A stretch of 64,000 nucleotides of DNA, taken from Dipteris shenzhenensis (lineage: Eukaryota; Polypodiophyta; Polypodiopsida; Gleicheniales). A model generated the notes under the pieces. It saw only the letters and a program-made list of their open reading frames with translations. It had not been told where the DNA came from and did not search any database. This document shows positions 1 through 9,944 of this stretch, one piece after another. Location of the stretch: assembly GCA_047967505.1 (NCBI GenBank), contig CM106540.1. One strand, given 5' to 3'. The translations under genes were made by a program, and so were the position numbers. Position 1 is the first letter of the stretch; every line of letters begins with the position of its first letter.

Positions 1-1758
1 GTCTAATGCGTACATTTTTACAATCCCTACTAGTGACTACGTATGAAAAATCACGCACGTACTAACGAAATACGCATGTGGACTTATCTGTTGGGGATGA
101 AACTTTGCACGGCTCTCAGGCTACCCTATATCTACATCCACGCAAGATTTGGTTTCCAACTAATTTAGTATGTGCCACGTGGAAGGTATAATGTGTACAT
201 TTTTACAATCCCTACTAGTGACTACGCATGAAAAATGGCACACGTACTAACCAAATATGCATGTGGACTTATCTGTTGGGGATGAAACTTTGCGCGGCTC
301 TTAGGCTACCCTAGACCTACATCCATGCAAGATTTGGTCTCTAACTGATTTGGTATGTGCCACATGGAAGGTATAATGCGTACATTTTTACAATCCCTAC
401 TAGTGACTACGTATGAAAAAAGGCGCACGTACTAACGAAATACACATGTGGGCTTATCTGTTGGGGATGAAACTTTGCATGACTCTCAGGCTATGCTAGA
501 CCTACATCCACGCAAGATTTTGTCTCCAACTGATTTGGTATGTGCCACGTGGAAGGTATAATGCGTACATGTTTACAATCCGTACTAGTGACTATGCATG
601 AAAAATGGCGCACGTACTAACCAAATACGCATGTGGACTTATTTGTTGGGGATGAAACTTCGCATGGATCTTAGGCTACCCTAGATGTACATCCATGCAA
701 AATTTGGTCTCCAACTGATTTGGTATGTGCCACGTGGAAGGTATAATGTGTACATTTTTACAATCCCTACTAGTGACTACGTATGAAAAATGGCGCACGT
801 ACTAACCAAATATGCATGTGGACTTATCTGTTAGGGATGAAACTTTGTACGGCTCTGAGGCTACCCTAGACCTACATCCACGTTGGTCTCCAACTTATTT
901 GGTATGTGCCACGTGGAAGGTATAATGCGTACATTTTTACAATCCCTACTAGTGACTACGCATGAAAAATTACGCACGTACTAACCAAATATGCATGTGG
1001 ACTTTAATCTGTTGAGGATGAAACTTTGCGCGGCTCTTAGGCTACCCTAGACCTACATCCATGAGAGATTTGGTCTCTAATTGATTTGGTATGTGCCACG
1101 TGGAAGGTATAATGTGTACATTTTTACAATCCCTACTAGTGACTATGTATGAAAAATGGTGCACGTACTAACCAAATACGCATGTGGACTTATCTGTTGG
1201 GGATGAAACTTTGCACGGCTCTCAGGCTACCTAGACCTACATCCACGCAAGATTTGGTCTCCAACTGATTTGGTATGTGCCACGTGGAAGGTATAATGCG
1301 TACATTTTTACAATCCCTACTAGTGACTACGCATGAAAAATGGCGCACGTACTAACCAAATATGCATGTGGACTTATCTGTTGGGGATGAAACTTTGCGC
1401 GGCTCTTAGGCTACCCTAGACCTACATCCATGCAAGATTTGGTCTCTAACTAATTTGGTATGTGCCATGTGGAAGGTATAATGCGTACATTTTTACAATC
1501 CCTACTAGTGACTACGTATGAAAAATGGCGCACGTACTAACGAAATACGCATGTGGACTTATCTATTGGGGATGAAACTTTGCACAGCTCTTAGGCTACC
1601 CTAGACCTACATCCACGCAAGATTGGGTCTCCAAGTGCTTTGGTATGTGCCATGTGGAAGGTATAATACGTACATTTTTACAATCCCTACTAGTGACTAC
1701 ATATGAAAAATGACGCACGTACTAACCAAATACGCATGTGGACTTAATTGTTGGGGAT
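1..1758. repeat. 185-bp satellite array, about 9.5 monomers
   Basis: Head-to-tail copies of one unit; the core TACATTTTTACAATCC (one variant in copy 4) recurs at about 11, 196, 381, 566, 751, 930, 1116, 1301, 1486 and 1671. Spacing is 185 bp except one 179-bp and one 186-bp step. Monomers differ by a few percent. The array is cut by the window start and ends abruptly near 1758, where unrelated AT-rich sequence begins. Monomer length is close to nucleosomal length, which is common for plant satellites. No coding potential. Confidence 0.95.
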
Positions 1759-1950
1759 GATTTTGGACCAATCCTACATAATCATGTATTAATGTTAAAC
1801 ATACCAATGAGCACCATTCCATGCTAAACATTGACATTTTTATCTTAATCTACAATTTATAAAAATTAGTGACAATATTAGTGTAATAATTGCAAGCATT
1901 GATATATATGAAATTCAATATGATATTCAAAATGATAAAGTTCATAGCAC

Positions 1951-1984
<34 letters not shown>

Positions 1985-2346
1985 TTATACTTGAACACCT
2001 TTTCAATGCTTAATGTTTACAATTACTTAACACGGCATTATTTTTAAAATACCTTATGTATTAGATGTGTGAATTGAGATATCTGAAATTCAAAATGATA
2101 CTCCTAATTTTAAATGTTTATGTTAGATTTGAACAAACTATAAACTGAGATAAACAAAGTAAGAAGAACATCATGAAAGTACCAAAATGCTGATACATCA
2201 TAAAAGTAAGAACAATATCATGAAAGTACCAAAATGACTGTGTGCATCATCATCATCATCGTGTAGAAGTGCATCCCTAAACAAGATATGTGTGAACCCT
2301 TAACAATCATCTTGAATCAGAATCTGATAACTCCACATATGATCCT
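1759..2346. other. AT-rich spacer with a short (GA)n tract
   Basis: No gene seen. A GA microsatellite lies at about 1951-1984. A short direct duplication around 2160-2240 repeats a phrase containing CATGAAAGTACCAAAATG. The 3' end of the RING-type pseudogene begins at 2347. Confidence 0.6.
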
Positions 2347-4261
2347 CTAGTCATCCTCTGACGTGGCTCGTGTATGCTGCCCAACCATCCGCTGTGTGCC
2401 CTTAGGCAAAGCCGGATTAGATGGGCCAGCCTCATCTCCTAAACCAGATGAGCTAGCCTCATCCTGATGAAGAGGAGGGCATGCTGCACGAGCCACCACT
2501 GCCATCTCTGCCTCCCTCGCCTCCTCTATGTATGCACGCCTCAGCTCCCAAAGTCGTGCATCTGTGAATACTCGTGCCTCAAATCCAACGTGAGTAATCG
2601 TCTCTACATGTAGAAGATGTTGGTCTCAGCCCCACCCAAGCTGCTGCTCCACCCACTACTGCAATGATATATGAAGCTCTGCCTCTCGCTCAATACGACG
2701 TGCCTCCTCTGCTCGTGCCTCGTCACCTGGCATGAAATCACCATATGAGAAGCGTCGCGGAACACACACTGCAACCACTGAAGTATCAGCACCCTCCTAC
2801 TGCAACAACGCTCTCTGTGCCTCCCCCTGTAGTGCTTTGTCAAGACCACATGGGCAAATGGATCAATGGCCTGACGATGACTAGGATACAGATCATCCAT
2901 GCCTAGTCCTCTGTATGTGGCCACATCAATGTCAGCAAAGCATACAGGGCACACTGATCGTGCCACCATGTGGCGGGCATGGAGATGTACGATGTGGCCG
3001 CACCCTAGTCCAAACCACCTTACGGTGTCAAAATCCTCGTGGCAAAGGATGCAAGTGGCAGTAGGAAGCCTAGCTATGACTGGTGCGTCTATGGTTGTCC
3101 TAGTCGGCACATCTACAGGAGGAGCAAGGTGGTACAGGGCCACATTGGGGTCGATCCTATGGCGAGATGGATCACGACTTATATGTCTCAACTGCAAAAT
3201 ATAGTGCTTTGCTCGATGGTAGGCTATGCGTGTCCGAATCCTCTGCTCCTCCAAATCTGCCTCCAACTGTCATACACGAGACTCCATATCCTGTCGCAAT
3301 AGATGTGCCTGCCAAGCAAACATGTCATGTACATGGTGAGAATGAACCAAAAAACTTCAGTTCAAAACACGCAACAAAAAAATAAACTTAAATAATCAGA
3401 ATAACTAACCTCGACCCTAGACTCAGCCAACAATGCCTCCAACTCTGCAATCCGTGTGTCTTGAGTCTCCAACTCATACTGAGGCGGTGTAGATGTGGGA
3501 GGTGGTGTAGATGTGGGAGGCTCCATAGATGTGGGAGGTGGAATCAAAAGTGATCTCGATAGGGCAGAGACCATGTCGTGCAAGGATGAGGCCACTGAAT
3601 GAACATCCCCCCTAATCTGTCCTCCAACAGCTCGTAATGCTGGTGCAGGGATAGTGTGCAGCTCTAGTGCCTCACGTCGACGCTGAATACCTACAGTTTG
3701 ACGCTCTTGATGCCCCATCCTACCATGTCCCGCTCCTAATCCTAGATGGGTACTAAGGTAGTCTACCCGATGACCAAGCACAAACTCGACGTATAGCTGC
3801 ATGGCAAATGACCTGGATATCTGACGATTGTGAGGCAATCAACCATCATTCACAGCGAGATATCTCGGATAAATGTGTGCTACTATGACAGGGTGCCTAC
3901 AACGTAAAATATAACAGGGCTGCCCTAATCGTGGTCGCATCGCCTCAGTGTGACCATCCCAAAACATATCCTCTAAGGCCTGCCTGTGAGGTGACTCACG
4001 CTCAAACAACTCTCGAATGGCTCTCCAATCCAAGCCATGACCACCGATCTCTACCTCAGCCTGTGCCTGAAAGATATCCAAAACGTCCTCAACTGTGTCT
4101 AATCGACCTAGAGCATCAATGACTGAATCTAGACTCGGAACCAAGTGAGGGGGTGCCCTAGCATCCCGCAGTGCCCTCATCTCAGCTCTCAAAATCGCTA
4201 TCTGCATATGAACACTGGTGCGAGAACCTGCATGCTGGCTGGCGCATGCACAAAAAAACAC
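2347..4261 (-). pseudogene. Decayed RING-finger protein gene
   Basis: Reading the minus strand, a Leu/Arg-rich segment (4261-3839) runs in frame through a TGA (W to stop, about 3839-3841) into a second segment (3838-3404) with a proline/threonine repeat (PPTSTPP). A good donor (GTTAGT) follows the codons for SRVE. After a phase-0 acceptor (GGCAG, about 3332) comes a coiled-coil stretch, broken by a TGA, and then a RING core: CILC, then CGH followed by H, then CPVC (about 2920-3035). Downstream the frame shifts by one base, after which an Ala/Glu-rich C-terminus with two TAG and one TGA stops runs to a terminal TAG at 2347. Family and target are unknown; RING proteins are usually E3 ubiquitin ligases. 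It could be a host gene or a transposon-borne gene. The five internal stops and one frameshift argue it is dead. Confidence 0.6.
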
Positions 4262-4740
4262 AAGGAAATTAATATTCTATTTGGGTAATGAAAATTAATA
4301 TTCTATTCAATGGGACTTAATAATCTATTTGCGTAATGAAAACTTTTAGCTAGCCAATTTTGATTGAATTTTTGCAAAAGCTCATGACAAGGTTTCATGG
4401 AATCACATAAGTCTTTGTATTTGTCTATGTAACTGTATCCATACATAGATCTACAACCTTCCCTAGTTCCCTATTTCTATAGTTTCACGTGCCACCTAAA
4501 GGGATTGCAAGCCACATGATCTACCCTCTCCTTGCATCAACCTCTCGCACCATATGATTTGAAAATGATGTGTAGGCGAATGTGTTGTCCAAATCATCCT
4601 ATTTGTTTGATTGATTACACTTAGTCACGTACTCCTTAATGAGGTAGGATGTCGTTGGGATTTAGATGTTATTAAAAAAGGGATTTAGATGTACATCCTT
4701 GGTCTTATTTCATTTTCAAAGAAATTTCAAACTTGGTGTT
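4262..4740. other. Intergenic, no gene seen
   Basis: AT-rich unique-looking sequence. A short duplication at 4270-4345 repeats a phrase containing TTAATATTCTATT. No open frame with recognisable content on either strand. Confidence 0.5.
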
Positions 4741-4744
4741 AAAG

Positions 4745-5480
4745 ATACTACACTTTCCTAATTTGAAAAATAATATAAAAACTACTTTAATCTCTTTTTT
4801 AAAATAAACGAAATAGATGATTTTAAAAAACAAAATACATACGTTTTGACATTTAAATAAAAACTTCACTAACTTGAAAAATAATATAAAAGCTACTTTA
4901 AACTCTTATTTTCATTTTTTTATAGATGTTTTCTAAAAACAAAATTTAAACATTTTTATATTTAATTCAAAACTTCACTAATTTAAAAGCTAACATAAAA
5001 ACTACTTTAATCTCTTTTTTTTTAATAGATGATTTTAAAAAACAAAATATATACGTTTTTAAAAACTTCACTAACTTAAATAATATAAAAGCTAACTTAA
5101 ACTCTTATTTTCTTTTTTTCTTAAAGATGATTTTAAAAAATAAAATTTAAATGTTTTTTTATTTAAATAAAAAAAGCACTAATTTGAAAAATAACATAAA
5201 AACTACTTTAATCTCTTTTTTTTTAAATAGATGATTTTAAAAAACAAGATATATACATTTTTTACATTTAAATAAAAACTTCACTAACTTAAATAATATA
5301 AAAGCTACCTTAAACTCTTATTTTCTTTTTTTCTTTAAGAAGATTTTTAAAAATAAAATTTTTTGAAAAATAACATAAAAGCTACTTTAATCTCTTTTTT
5401 TTTTATAGATGATTTTTAAAAACAAAATATATACATTTTCACATTTTAAATAAAAACTTACATAATTTAAAAAAGTTTAA
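4745..5480. repeat. AT-rich tandem repeat, alternating ~105-bp units
   Basis: About seven units. The phrase ACTACTTTAATCTC (about 4781, 5001, 5202, 5383) alternates with a variant AGCTA[CA][TC]TTAAACTCTTA (about 4893, 5092, 5302), each followed by a T-run and a GATGATTTTAAAAA-like block. Together they form a roughly 210-bp dimeric period. No coding potential. Confidence 0.75.
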
Positions 5481-5739
5481 AACGCATTTAAAATTTTGAA
5501 ATATTTTATAATTTAATTAAGGTATTCCTATCAACTAAAATTTAAATAAATTTTCGCTTTAAAAAAATGCTACATTAAAAAAACCTTACCTGGAATCTCC
5601 CGCTCCGTCCATCTCCGTCGCTTCGTCATTGTCCATCGGTCCTTGTCCGTTGCTCCTGCAATTCCGTCGATTTCGATGAGGAGGAGCTCGATCGAGGTTT
5701 GAAGAATAAGGGGGTCCCTCTCTTTATATATGAAAATTT

Positions 5740-6426
5740 AGGGTTTCAATACCACGATCGAGGTATTGGGATGCCACGTACCTCGATCGTGGTATTGGAC
5801 ATGCAACATACATCATCGGTCCAGCATACCACTTGCGATGCCATATACCTCGATCGATGTACTTCACATGCCACATACACATCACTCCATCATACCTTGA
5901 TCGAGGTATTAACATGCCACGATACCTCGATCGAGGTATCTCAGCTGCCAGCATAGCAGATGTCGGATGCCACATACCTCGATCGAGGTATTTGACATGC
6001 CACATACACATCGATCCAGCATACCTTGATCGAGGTATAGACCTGCCATGATACCTCGATCGAGGTATGTCAGCTATGCCACGATACCTCGATCGAGGTA
6101 TGTCAGCTGCCAGCACAGTACATGTCGGATGCCAGATACCTCGATCGTGGTATTCGACATGTGGCCAAGTCATCAGTCCAGCATACCACAATCGAGGTAT
6201 GTCATCTGCCATGTCGGATGCCAGATACCTCGATCGTGGTATTGGACACGACTGATTTCATCTGTCCACGATACCTCGATCGAGGTATGTGCGCTTGCCA
6301 CAATACCTCGATCGAGGTATAGGCTCGGTTCGGCGAAAGGAAGTCTAGGACCTCGATCGAGGTATTGGCTTGGCTCGGTTGTCTTTATGTGCGAATTTCA
6401 TTGGAGATGATACCTCAATCGAGGTA
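5740..6426. repeat. Array of 16-bp palindrome TACCTCGATCGAGGTA
   Basis: At least 16 copies of a perfect or near-perfect palindrome, TACCTCGATCGAGGTA, separated by 14-50 bp. Variants change one arm only (TACCACGATCGAGGTA, TACCTCGATCGTGGTA, TACCTTGATCGAGGTA). Approximate sites: 5750, 5781, 5847, 5895, 5921, 5977, 6021, 6051, 6085, 6137, 6184, 6225, 6271, 6303, 6350, 6411. Spacers share phrases such as CATGCCACATACACAT and CAGCATACC, so the units descend from one minisatellite. The open frames across it (IPRSRY, YLDRGI repeats) are a by-product of the repeat. Confidence 0.9.
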
Positions 6427-6429
6427 TTT

Positions 6430-7281
6430 CACGCCAAAGCAAAACCTTTGTATTTTCACTCGAGGGGGTGTCACACTCACCTGCAAGTGGTCTGGAAGTG
6501 GACACCCTTAGCTTGCTACCTCCTAGACCAATTCTGGCTTTACAATACTTTTCATGGTGATTGTTTTTGCCACAATGTTTGCAAGGATTGATCTTGAAGC
6601 AATCTTTTGAGAGGTGATTAGTCTTCCCACAATGTCTGCAAGGTGAAAACTTGCCCTTTTGAGTTTTTATGGCATAGGCTGTGTCATTGCCTCTCCGGAG
6701 TTCCATGTGCCTTTCTTCTTCTTGAAGAGCAGTAATAAGACCTTCAAGAGTAGGATTAGGAAGATTTTTCAAAGTGCTAACATCATGATCATAATCTTCA
6801 AGCATACTTTTGAGCAACACTGCCATTGCATCATCTGTAGTGATTGGAGAGTTGATAGAAGCAAGTTGAGTCATGAGACTCCACACATGATTGACATGGG
6901 CAGCCAAAGGAGTGCCCCTAGCCATCTTCAATTCAAAGAAAGCAATCTTAAGTGATAATTTTGAGATGTGAGAGCTAGCACCAAAAATAATATCAAGCTT
7001 CTGCCAAGCTTCAGAAGGAGACTCTAAATCAAAAATGTGATGAATATAGTCATCTCCTAAGCCAAGAGTAATGATGCCATATGCTTTCTCCTCTCTAGCA
7101 GGATCTCGTGCTGGGCACGTTAGAGCTGAGGATTCTCCAGCATTAGAGGCTATTGAAGAAGAAGTTGAAGCAGGTTTGACAAGCCCCCAGAGTTTTCCCT
7201 CATCAATGCAAACTTAACCTTCATCTGCCATGTGTGAAAGCCTTTACCATTGAACTTATCCATATTCAAGAAGGTAGCCAT
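6430..7281 (-). pseudogene. gag: Copia gag (UBN2-type) with two zinc knuckles, broken
   Basis: The start at 7281 reads MATFLNMDKFNGKGFHTWQM, a typical Copia Gag opening. A one-base deletion near 7190 shifts the frame in the region that should read REN-LWGLVKP. The remainder is the plant gag_2/UBN2 pattern: YIHHIFDL, SEAWQKLD, HVNHVWSLMTQLASI, ALQEEERHMELRRG. Two CCHC knuckles follow (CRHCGKTNHLSKDC and CKHCGKNNHHEKYC, both C-x2-C-x4-H-x4-C). Gag packages the element RNA into cytoplasmic particles. The frame ends at the repeat junction before any protease or integrase, so the copy is non-autonomous. Confidence 0.85.
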
Positions 7282-8157
7282 GAGAGGGTCTAACCGAAAA
7301 TGGTCAGTGTCTACTCTCTTACAAGGCTAGAAAGAGTTGAAAAACTTCAAAGTACAAGCATTTAGTGTAGCAAAGACTTGTAACCAAATTCCATACTACA
7401 AATCATAATGGAAATGATGCTTCAACTTGCATGCTTCATACAGGTGGCTAAATGAAAGTATTCCAAGCAAATCCAGGTATAGCAACTTAAAGGAAAGCTG
7501 TAGCCACAGTTGTACTAATGCTATTCAACACTTTAAAACATCAGAAGTGCTAAAGTAGCATCTAATGTAGCATCAAACTCACAACATTGTCAAAACTGTC
7601 CAAATCAGAGGCCTGAACTTGGAGGGTGCAATTCTCACAGCTCATAGCTCTATTCAAAGGGATTTTTATGCAAGAAGAAAGGCCTTATACCAGAGAAGGT
7701 CCACCACCAAGGAAGGGCGCAATGTTGTGCCAGGTTGCCATAGCTAAGCTTGAGAAGACCGACTGGTTTTTTGTCTATTGTGCCTCTATTTCTTGACCAA
7801 ACGAGCTCAGATTTCAATAGCAGCTTGCCTCTAGTGTCTGCAGCTCGAGCTCAGAGGAATTTGCAAAAGGGAAAGCACAGAGGCGGCATTATGCGATAGA
7901 TCATCGAGTAGTCTTTGTGTTGGCGTTGCGCGTACAGAGGAGAACTCTCTAATTGCTTGTAGTTGGAAGGTTGCTCGTACACTAGGAGTCTGCAGCTCAA
8001 AGGGTTTCAGCAATGGTCACTTGTGGGTAGAGAACAAAGCTCTCACATATTTGGGGAAGAAGGAGGAAAATGGAGAAGATGAAGAAGCTTTGAGAAACTA
8101 GTAGTTTATGCTAGAGAAAGCATCTAATGCTAGGCTAGGCTAGATCTAGTACCTAAG
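7282..8157 (-). other. Untranslated leader of the Copia element
   Basis: Lies between PBS and gag start on the minus strand. No conserved coding sequence. Nothing else recognised. Confidence 0.5.
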
Positions 8158-8169
8158 GCTCTGATACCA
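8158..8169 (-). promoter_or_regulatory. Primer-binding site, initiator tRNA-Met
   Basis: The minus strand reads TGGTATCAGAGC, the 12-base complement of the 3' end of plant initiator tRNA-Met. It sits two bases inside the LTR edge, as expected for Ty1/Copia reverse-transcription priming. Confidence 0.9.
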
Positions 8170-8171
8170 AG

Positions 8172-8550
8172 TGTAGAATCCCATAGGATAGAATAGATGC
8201 ATCTTGGAAGAGGAGTGAGAGCACAATGAAAGAAAGATGTAGTTCTCTATTATGGATTGTGAGAGAGAGGACTCTCTCTTATAGAAAGGGGGAGAAGGTA
8301 ATACCTTCCCTACATAAGTGGCAATCAACCCCTACATCAATGGGAATCAGTCCCTACATCAGTGGGACTGGCCTAAATCAAAGGAACCTCCCATGTGGGG
8401 GCCTTTGGCTTACATCATCACTTAGGTCACACAACACTAGACACATCATAGCACTTGATGTGCCTTTACAACACACACAAACACACATGTGACTCCCCTA
8501 GATGCATACATGCACCATAGAGCAAGCCCTTCATCATACTTATCCCAACA
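8172..8550 (-). repeat. Copia long terminal repeat, 379 bp
   Basis: On the minus strand it begins TGTTGGGATAAG and ends GGATTCTACA, with canonical TG...CA ends next to the PBS. The outer boundary at 8550/8551 is supported because base 8551 onward matches the other inverted-duplication arm while the LTR does not. Confidence 0.8.
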
Positions 8551-8995
8551 GAAATATGACTATTAACAAAATGATAAATAGCCTAAAGGGGACTGTTGTA
8601 GTATAGCACTGTGCAATAAATTTTAGGATAGCACGGCAATACTGTAGGGATAGCACGGTTGTATTGCAGGATAAGTGATCGTCGTTAGCGCGGTGGTTGG
8701 TTGCACTATGATATTAACAGCCACCAATGCGGTGGTTTGCTTCTATTATTACAAGATGAATGGATTTGTGGATGTGTGGATTCGTTATGGAAAACTAGCA
8801 CGGTGGTTGTTGGGATATACTAAAAACAAGCAAGGGATTTACCGCTTGGGATTTACAAAAATAATTTAATAAAACAAGCACGGTGGTTGTTTGGGATACA
8901 TTTAAAAGAAGTATAGTCTCAAATACAAATTCCATTTTCTAGGACAAGTGGAGTATTGTTTCCTTGCAATGAGACTACATTGTCTTAGTACTATC

Positions 8996-9373
8996 TCAGT
9001 TGTCCTTGTCCACCACTCCAAGACACCCCAAGATGTGCTTATGCATGTCTAAATCCAATTTGAAGACACTCTTGCCCTTCTTTCAATGTGGCACAGGTTG
9101 CATCTGGAACTTAATAGCTCTTACTAGATGAAAGTACACACATGTTCATGGACTCTTATGTAGCAATTCATAATTGCCTCCTCTCTTGGATGTTTTTCTG
9201 TACAAAGAAGCTCCAGCTACTACATCCCACTTCTCATATGTTGTTCCCCAATTATCCTTAAATGTTTCTTCAACCTTATTCTTAGGTTTTGTGCACTGCA
9301 ACAGAAAGTATGGGTCATCTTCCTCGTTCTCCCCAGATGCTGCAACAAGTGCAAAGTTATCCCCCTCTTCCAT
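8996..9373 (-). pseudogene. C-terminal fragment of an unidentified, probably transposon, protein
   Basis: A 126-codon minus-strand frame with the motif EEDDPYFLLQCTKP, then DNWGTTYEKWDVV, then RGGNYELLHKSP. It is broken by an internal TGA at 9146-9148, then continues with KFQMQP and a TGA at 8996. An equivalent copy with the same total length lies at 57920-58297. The pattern (a negatively charged 'DPYFLL' strand followed by a short beta-rich domain) recalls C-terminal domains of DDE-type transposon proteins; that is an impression, not an identification. Its first codon overlaps the end of the adjacent inverted repeat, so the N-terminus was probably cut off by insertion of the element. Confidence 0.45.
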
Positions 9374-9403
9374 TAGGGGAATTTTGGACTCAAAAAGGGC
9401 CTC
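9371..9403 (+). repeat. Left terminal inverted repeat of element A
   Basis: Begins CATTAGGGGAATTTTGG and ends AAAAAGGGCCTC. It matches the left end of element C (57890-57922, inverted) almost exactly, and the left end of element B (20644-20677) with a few differences. No matching right end was found between 13.8 and 20.6 kb. Confidence 0.75.
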
Positions 9404-9944
9404 ATAAGGAGTGGATTAGCAAAATGGATTAAGAACTAATAAGGCCTACAAAGGGTCCCATCACCCCATATGGGGACAAAACAGTACATCTCCCTAGGCC
9501 CTTGGTGGTCCCCAAAAGTGCACCTCCCTCTCCCAGTTGGAAAGCCCCCCCACTCTCAAAAAGTTAACTCTCTTTACAACCTTTAGATGGTCCACATCCC
9601 CAAAAAGTATCTCGCAGGTACACCCTAGCCCAAAAATTTGAAAATTTTCAAAAGTGCCCAAAATGGCCCAAAACTCTTCAAAACCTTCCCCCAAACCATG
9701 CCTATGCACCCAAATCACTTTTCAACATCTAAATCCTACTCCTCACTGTAATCATCTTCCAATCCCACATTGATACTCCTTCTATCGTAAGCACTTTGCA
9801 ACACCCAAATCCAATTTCTTCTCATCATTTTGTCCCAAACTTGCTTCCATTGATGCTATTATATCTTTCCGTTGTCCCAAACTTGTTTCCATTAATTCTA
9901 TTCTATTCTTCAATTGATCCAAGGCCTTATTTCTAAATCCCTCT

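Larger units (their letters stand above)
6430..8550 (-). mobile_element. Truncated Ty1/Copia retrotransposon: LTR, leader and gag only
   Basis: Minus-strand order is LTR (8550-8172), PBS (8169-8158), a leader of about 0.9 kb, then gag (7281 to about 6430). Pol and the second LTR are absent: the gag frame runs into the palindrome array at about 6430. The outer LTR edge abuts sequence homologous to the other inverted-duplication arm, which shows the insertion point. With one LTR, target-site duplications cannot be tested. Confidence 0.8.

Noticed and set aside
5740-6426. CRISPR-like array (repeat-spacer-repeat)
   Set aside because: The genome is eukaryotic, spacers share sequence and vary in length, the repeats are palindromic to the core, and no cas-like genes exist. 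A minisatellite fits better.
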